Assembly (NCBI GenBank): GCA_049241565.1
Contig: JBMLQL010000031.1
Span: 1-64,000 of the forward strand
Direction: 5' to 3'
DNA: 64,000 bases
Origin: DZBG01 sp049241565
Lineage (GTDB): Bacteria; Bdellovibrionota; Bacteriovoracia; Bacteriovoracales; Bacteriovoracaceae
The position numbers and the translations under genes were made by a program. The notes under the pieces are model-generated. The model was not told the origin of the DNA. It worked only from the letters and a program-made list of their open reading frames with translations, and did not search any database. Each line of letters begins with the position of its first letter. The first letter of the stretch is position 1. Positions 61,405-64,000 of the stretch are shown in pieces.

Positions 61405-62343
61405 ATGAAACCAAAAGATACAATTTTAACTTTAATATTTTTCCTTGTCTCGGCCTCTGCCAATGCCGCAGGACTCACTCCCGCTCTTCACAATTATTGC
61501 GCGCAGTTAGAAGATAAGTTTAAGCTCTACAACTGGGGCAAACCTCTATGCGAAAATTACGAATGGAATCATGTTCGTAATTCGGCCAAAAAAACGCCAC
61601 TTATCTGGACTATATTTGGTAATGAAAAATCTCAAGCCGCAAAAGAGAATACTACTCTTATCCTATGTGGAGTCCATGGAGATGAGATCACTCCTGTAAA
61701 ATTTTGTTTTGATCTCTTAGAAGAGCTCAAAAAGCCAGAATACAAGTTTGATGATAAGCTCATTGTTATTGCTCCCCTCGTGACGCCTGATTCTTTTCTC
61801 ATCACAAGACCATCACGGACCAACTCTGCCGGCGTGGATGTGAATCGCAATTTCCCGACAAAAGACTGGCATGCTGATGCTCACCGTTTATGGAAAAAAA
61901 GCTACCGCAGGGATAAGAGAAAAAATCCAGGGCCGAGAGCGGCCTCAGAGCAAGAAACTATTTTCCAAATGAATCTTATCCTTCGCTACAAACCTCATAA
62001 GGTGATCACTGTTCACGCCCCACTTACTATGATTGATTATGATGGGCCAACTCTGGTGGCCGAAAAAAATGAAACGGCCAAAGACGTTCTGTTGAAGATG
62101 AGTGAGAAGGCAGAGAATTACAAAGTGGCCAATTATCCTGTCTTTCCTGGAAGCCTAGGAAACTGGGCTGGACGTGAACAGAATATTCCTACATACACTA
62201 TTGAGCTTCCAAACTCTAATCCAGCGGACTCCGCGAAATTTTGGTCACTTTTTAAAGATGCTGTCCTTTATGGGATTGATCGCAATATGAAAAAAGAGGA
62301 GCTGATCACAGATCAAGCTCCTCTAAAACCTAAAAAAGAATAA
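61405..62343 (+). CDS. Exported M14-family zinc carboxypeptidase
   Basis: 312 residues. A signal peptide ends near 'ASANA' (about residue 22). The zinc ligands are 'GVHGDE' (HxxE) and a later histidine in 'VITVHAP', with the arginine/asparagine substrate motif 'GVDVNRNFP'. The catalytic glutamate is near the end in 'YTIELPNSN'. It resembles the MpaA-like/succinylglutamate desuccinylase branch, and murein-peptide trimming is one possible role. Its 3' end carries a hairpin that serves as terminator for the opposite strand. Confidence 0.82.
   Translation: MKPKDTILTLIFFLVSASANAAGLTPALHNYCAQLEDKFKLYNWGKPLCENYEWNHVRNSAKKTPLIWTIFGNEKSQAAKENTTLILCGVHGDEITPVKFCFDLLEELKKPEYKFDDKLIVIAPLVTPDSFLITRPSRTNSAGVDVNRNFPTKDWHADAHRLWKKSYRRDKRKNPGPRAASEQETIFQMNLILRYKPHKVITVHAPLTMIDYDGPTLVAEKNETAKDVLLKMSEKAENYKVANYPVFPGSLGNWAGREQNIPTYTIELPNSNPADSAKFWSLFKDAVLYGIDRNMKKEELITDQAPLKPKKE
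62290..62323 (-). terminator. Rho-independent terminator of the ferrochelatase-MFS gene, inside the M14 coding end
   Basis: On the minus strand GAGGAGCTTGATC (62323-62311), a 3-base loop and GATCAGCTCCTC (62307-62296) form a stem with one bulge, followed by TTTTTT. It lies about 24 bases after the fusion gene's stop but within the last codons of the convergent M14 gene, encoding part of its Lys/Glu-rich tail. Confidence 0.8.
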
Positions 62344-62346
62344 TAA

Positions 62347-64000
62347 CTACTCCTCACCCTTCTCAGGCTCTGGAAGAGTCTTTACCAGCATAGCAGGAAT
62401 TAAGACCGCCACCGCTCCAAAAACATAGGTCACGGCTGCGCCAAACTTCCAGTACATCAAAGAAGCATAGATCGGTCCCGCCACTCTCCCTAAAGCTCCA
62501 AGAGATCTAAAAATTCCCAAACTTTGCCCTTGAATTTGGGCCGGAGAATAAAGCGAGACAAGAGAAGTTAAACAAGGAATGACCATGGCCGATCCCATGG
62601 CCAGGAAAAATAATCCGCCATAAAGAAGCCAGCCGGCATCAGCAATGGCCAGAAGAGCAAGTCCTGGGGCAAGGATCACCAGACCTTGGAAGGCCATCTT
62701 CTTCTCTCCCACCAAATTCGCCTTGCGTCTGACATAACCACCTTGAACGAGTCCAATCACCAGACCGATGAAGATAAACATATAGGCATTATCCATCGAG
62801 GTATAACCCAAACGCTCAACCGCTAAGAATGTGAGAGTAAACTCCATCCCTGAAAAAAATGTAATAAAAAGAAAATAAGAAAAATTAGTAAGGTTCACTC
62901 TTCTATCTGGGAGAGGCTTAAAAAGTGATATGATATTCAGCGTGCGTTTATAATGCCCACTATCTATACCTTTTTTTAGAGTTTCAGGAAATTTTCTCCA
63001 GATGACAAAGAAGTTAATAAATGAAAGGACTGCCGCCAGAAGTGCCGCCGAAGAAAATGGATTGACTCCGTATGAAACTAAGCTCGGATAAATCTCAGTG
63101 AGGTTAACCATCGAGAGAATTCCTCCCATAGCAGGGCCCAAGATAAATCCTAGGGCAAAGGCAATCCCAATCACCGCCATACCACGTGAGCGGTTTTTTG
63201 AGTCTGTAATATCACTCACTACCGCTGAGGCGATAGAGAGGTTTCCAGACATTAGACCGCCAACAAGTCGAGCGATAATAAGCTGAGTAAATGATCCTGA
63301 AAAAAACCAAACTACATAACTTAAAAACAAACCAAAAACTGAAATCAAAAGGACTGGACGACGTCCAATACGGTCTGAAATTCCTCCCCAAATAGGAGCG
63401 GCAATAAATTGAAGTAGTGAGTAAATGGCCCCAAGAAGTCCTCCGAAAAGAACCACTGTGCTCATCTGTGGTGTCCCGTCTGTAGAAAGCGAGATACTTT
63501 GAACATTTGAGATAAGATTCATCATCCCAGACAGGAAGAAATTATCTGAGTCCACGCTTAAATAATATTTCGCCATGGCCGGGAACATTGGGAAGATGAT
63601 GGAGAATCCCACAAGATCCAAGAACATAGTCAAAAACATCATCTTCAATATTTTTTTTGAACTCTCGGGCTTCGGAGTCGGAGCGGCCTTGGCCTGTTCA
63701 TGTAATTCTTTGGTCATTAATTCTCTCACTTCAATAGGATAAAAGAGCTGGGCACGGTCAGCTTCAGTGCCATTAGCATAGGTATTAATAAAATGAGCGT
63801 AGTCTTTAATCCACTCTGGGTCACTATTTAAACAAGGAACATGGATCAACTCTGCTCCAAGTTCTTTTACTTCGTGAGCTAATTCCGCTCCTATTTCATC
63901 TGTGGTCTCAAGGCAGTCCACTACAAAGCTTGGGCAGTAAACGGCAATCTTCTTTTTGCCCGCCTTCACCATCTTCTCGACTGTAGCATCTGTATATGGC
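62347..64000 (-). CDS. Ferrochelatase C-terminus fused to an MFS transporter (partial)
   Basis: The frame is open to the window edge, so the N-terminus is missing. The residues nearest the edge read 'PYTDATVEKM', then 'KIAVYCPSFVVDCLETTDEI' and 'IHVPCLNSDPEWI', a clear ferrochelatase (HemH) C-terminus with the conserved 'CPSF..DCLE' motif. A polar linker of about 40 residues with Pro/Lys/Glu follows, then a 12-TM-type MFS domain in the same frame. Its motif A is 'GGISDRIGRRPVLL' and it resembles TetA/DHA1 efflux proteins ('FLDLVGFSIIFPMFPAM'). No stop or N interrupts the join. The ATG at 63972 is internal to HemH and not a real start. It would insert iron into protoporphyrin while carrying a transporter in the same chain. 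Confidence 0.85.
   Translation of the reverse strand, partial: PYTDATVEKMVKAGKKKIAVYCPSFVVDCLETTDEIGAELAHEVKELGAELIHVPCLNSDPEWIKDYAHFINTYANGTEADRAQLFYPIEVRELMTKELHEQAKAAPTPKPESSKKILKMMFLTMFLDLVGFSIIFPMFPAMAKYYLSVDSDNFFLSGMMNLISNVQSISLSTDGTPQMSTVVLFGGLLGAIYSLLQFIAAPIWGGISDRIGRRPVLLISVFGLFLSYVVWFFSGSFTQLIIARLVGGLMSGNLSIASAVVSDITDSKNRSRGMAVIGIAFALGFILGPAMGGILSMVNLTEIYPSLVSYGVNPFSSAALLAAVLSFINFFVIWRKFPETLKKGIDSGHYKRTLNIISLFKPLPDRRVNLTNFSYFLFITFFSGMEFTLTFLAVERLGYTSMDNAYMFIFIGLVIGLVQGGYVRRKANLVGEKKMAFQGLVILAPGLALLAIADAGWLLYGGLFFLAMGSAMVIPCLTSLVSLYSPAQIQGQSLGIFRSLGALGRVAGPIYASLMYWKFGAAVTYVFGAVAVLIPAMLVKTLPEPEKGEE

Overview
The window looks like core chromosome from a Gram-negative, moderately AT-rich bacterium of the Bdellovibrionota, most likely the Bacteriovorax/Peredibacter side. 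This is an inference from gene content: a lipopolysaccharide core pathway, signal-peptide proteases, an spd/mitochondrial-EFG1-like elongation factor G, a class-III-signal prepilin, PilZ and GAF regulators, and a cdaA-cdaR-glmM set. No rRNA, tRNA, CRISPR array, insertion sequence or intact prophage was found. Genes are packed tightly and no gene-free stretch exceeds about 300 bases. One run of exactly 100 N (35955-36054) is an assembly gap inside a chemoreceptor gene.

Layout. 56-5657 (minus): thiolase and FadJ/FadB-type beta-oxidation genes followed by a LolC/E-type permease and a PilZ-like protein. 5847-6995 (minus): an outer-membrane beta-barrel protein with its own terminator. 7195-12572 (minus): a close-packed run of sufE, hemB, a heptosyltransferase, a KDO transferase, a flavoprotein-like gene and a tiny prepilin. 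12678-21282 (plus): GYF_2 protein, tmk, holB, ricT, sbcD, sbcC. 21324-25601 (minus): rsmJ, an adenosine-kinase-like PfkB kinase and asnS, then a cobalamin riboswitch in front of an acyl-CoA thioesterase, then a lone phage Rha-type regulator.

25664-32226 (plus): a one-chain GcvPA-GcvPB glycine decarboxylase, a chemoreceptor and release factor 3. 32229-40296 (minus): serine protease, OmpL-like porin, the gapped chemoreceptor, a zinc metalloprotease, class II aldolase and a secreted unknown. 40547-42650 (plus): a repeat-containing lipoprotein and a NIF3 protein. 42647-52110 (minus, with one plus gene at 48853): MltA, an acetyltransferase, a tRNA nucleotidyltransferase-like enzyme, a LysR regulator, EF-G, a YwqK/MORN-like protein, cysteine desulfurase and an IscR-like regulator. 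52410-58348 (minus): cdaA-cdaR-glmM-pdxJ-nnrED-tsaE, joining c-di-AMP synthesis to wall-precursor and cofactor metabolism. 58454-60412 (minus): a PilZ-GAF-AAA-Fis regulator. 60500-62343: a divergent ATP-grasp ligase / M14 carboxypeptidase pair. 62347-end (minus): a ferrochelatase C-terminus running without a stop into a 12-TM-type MFS transporter.

The most unusual items are the ferrochelatase-MFS fusion at the right edge, a compact cobalamin riboswitch placed between asnS and an acyl-CoA thioesterase gene, an AAA+ enhancer-binding-type regulator that has lost GAFTGA and the usual arginine-finger residues, an IscR-like regulator lacking the cluster cysteines beside a cysteine desulfurase, and hairpins that overlap the ribosome binding sites of prfC and the NIF3 gene.
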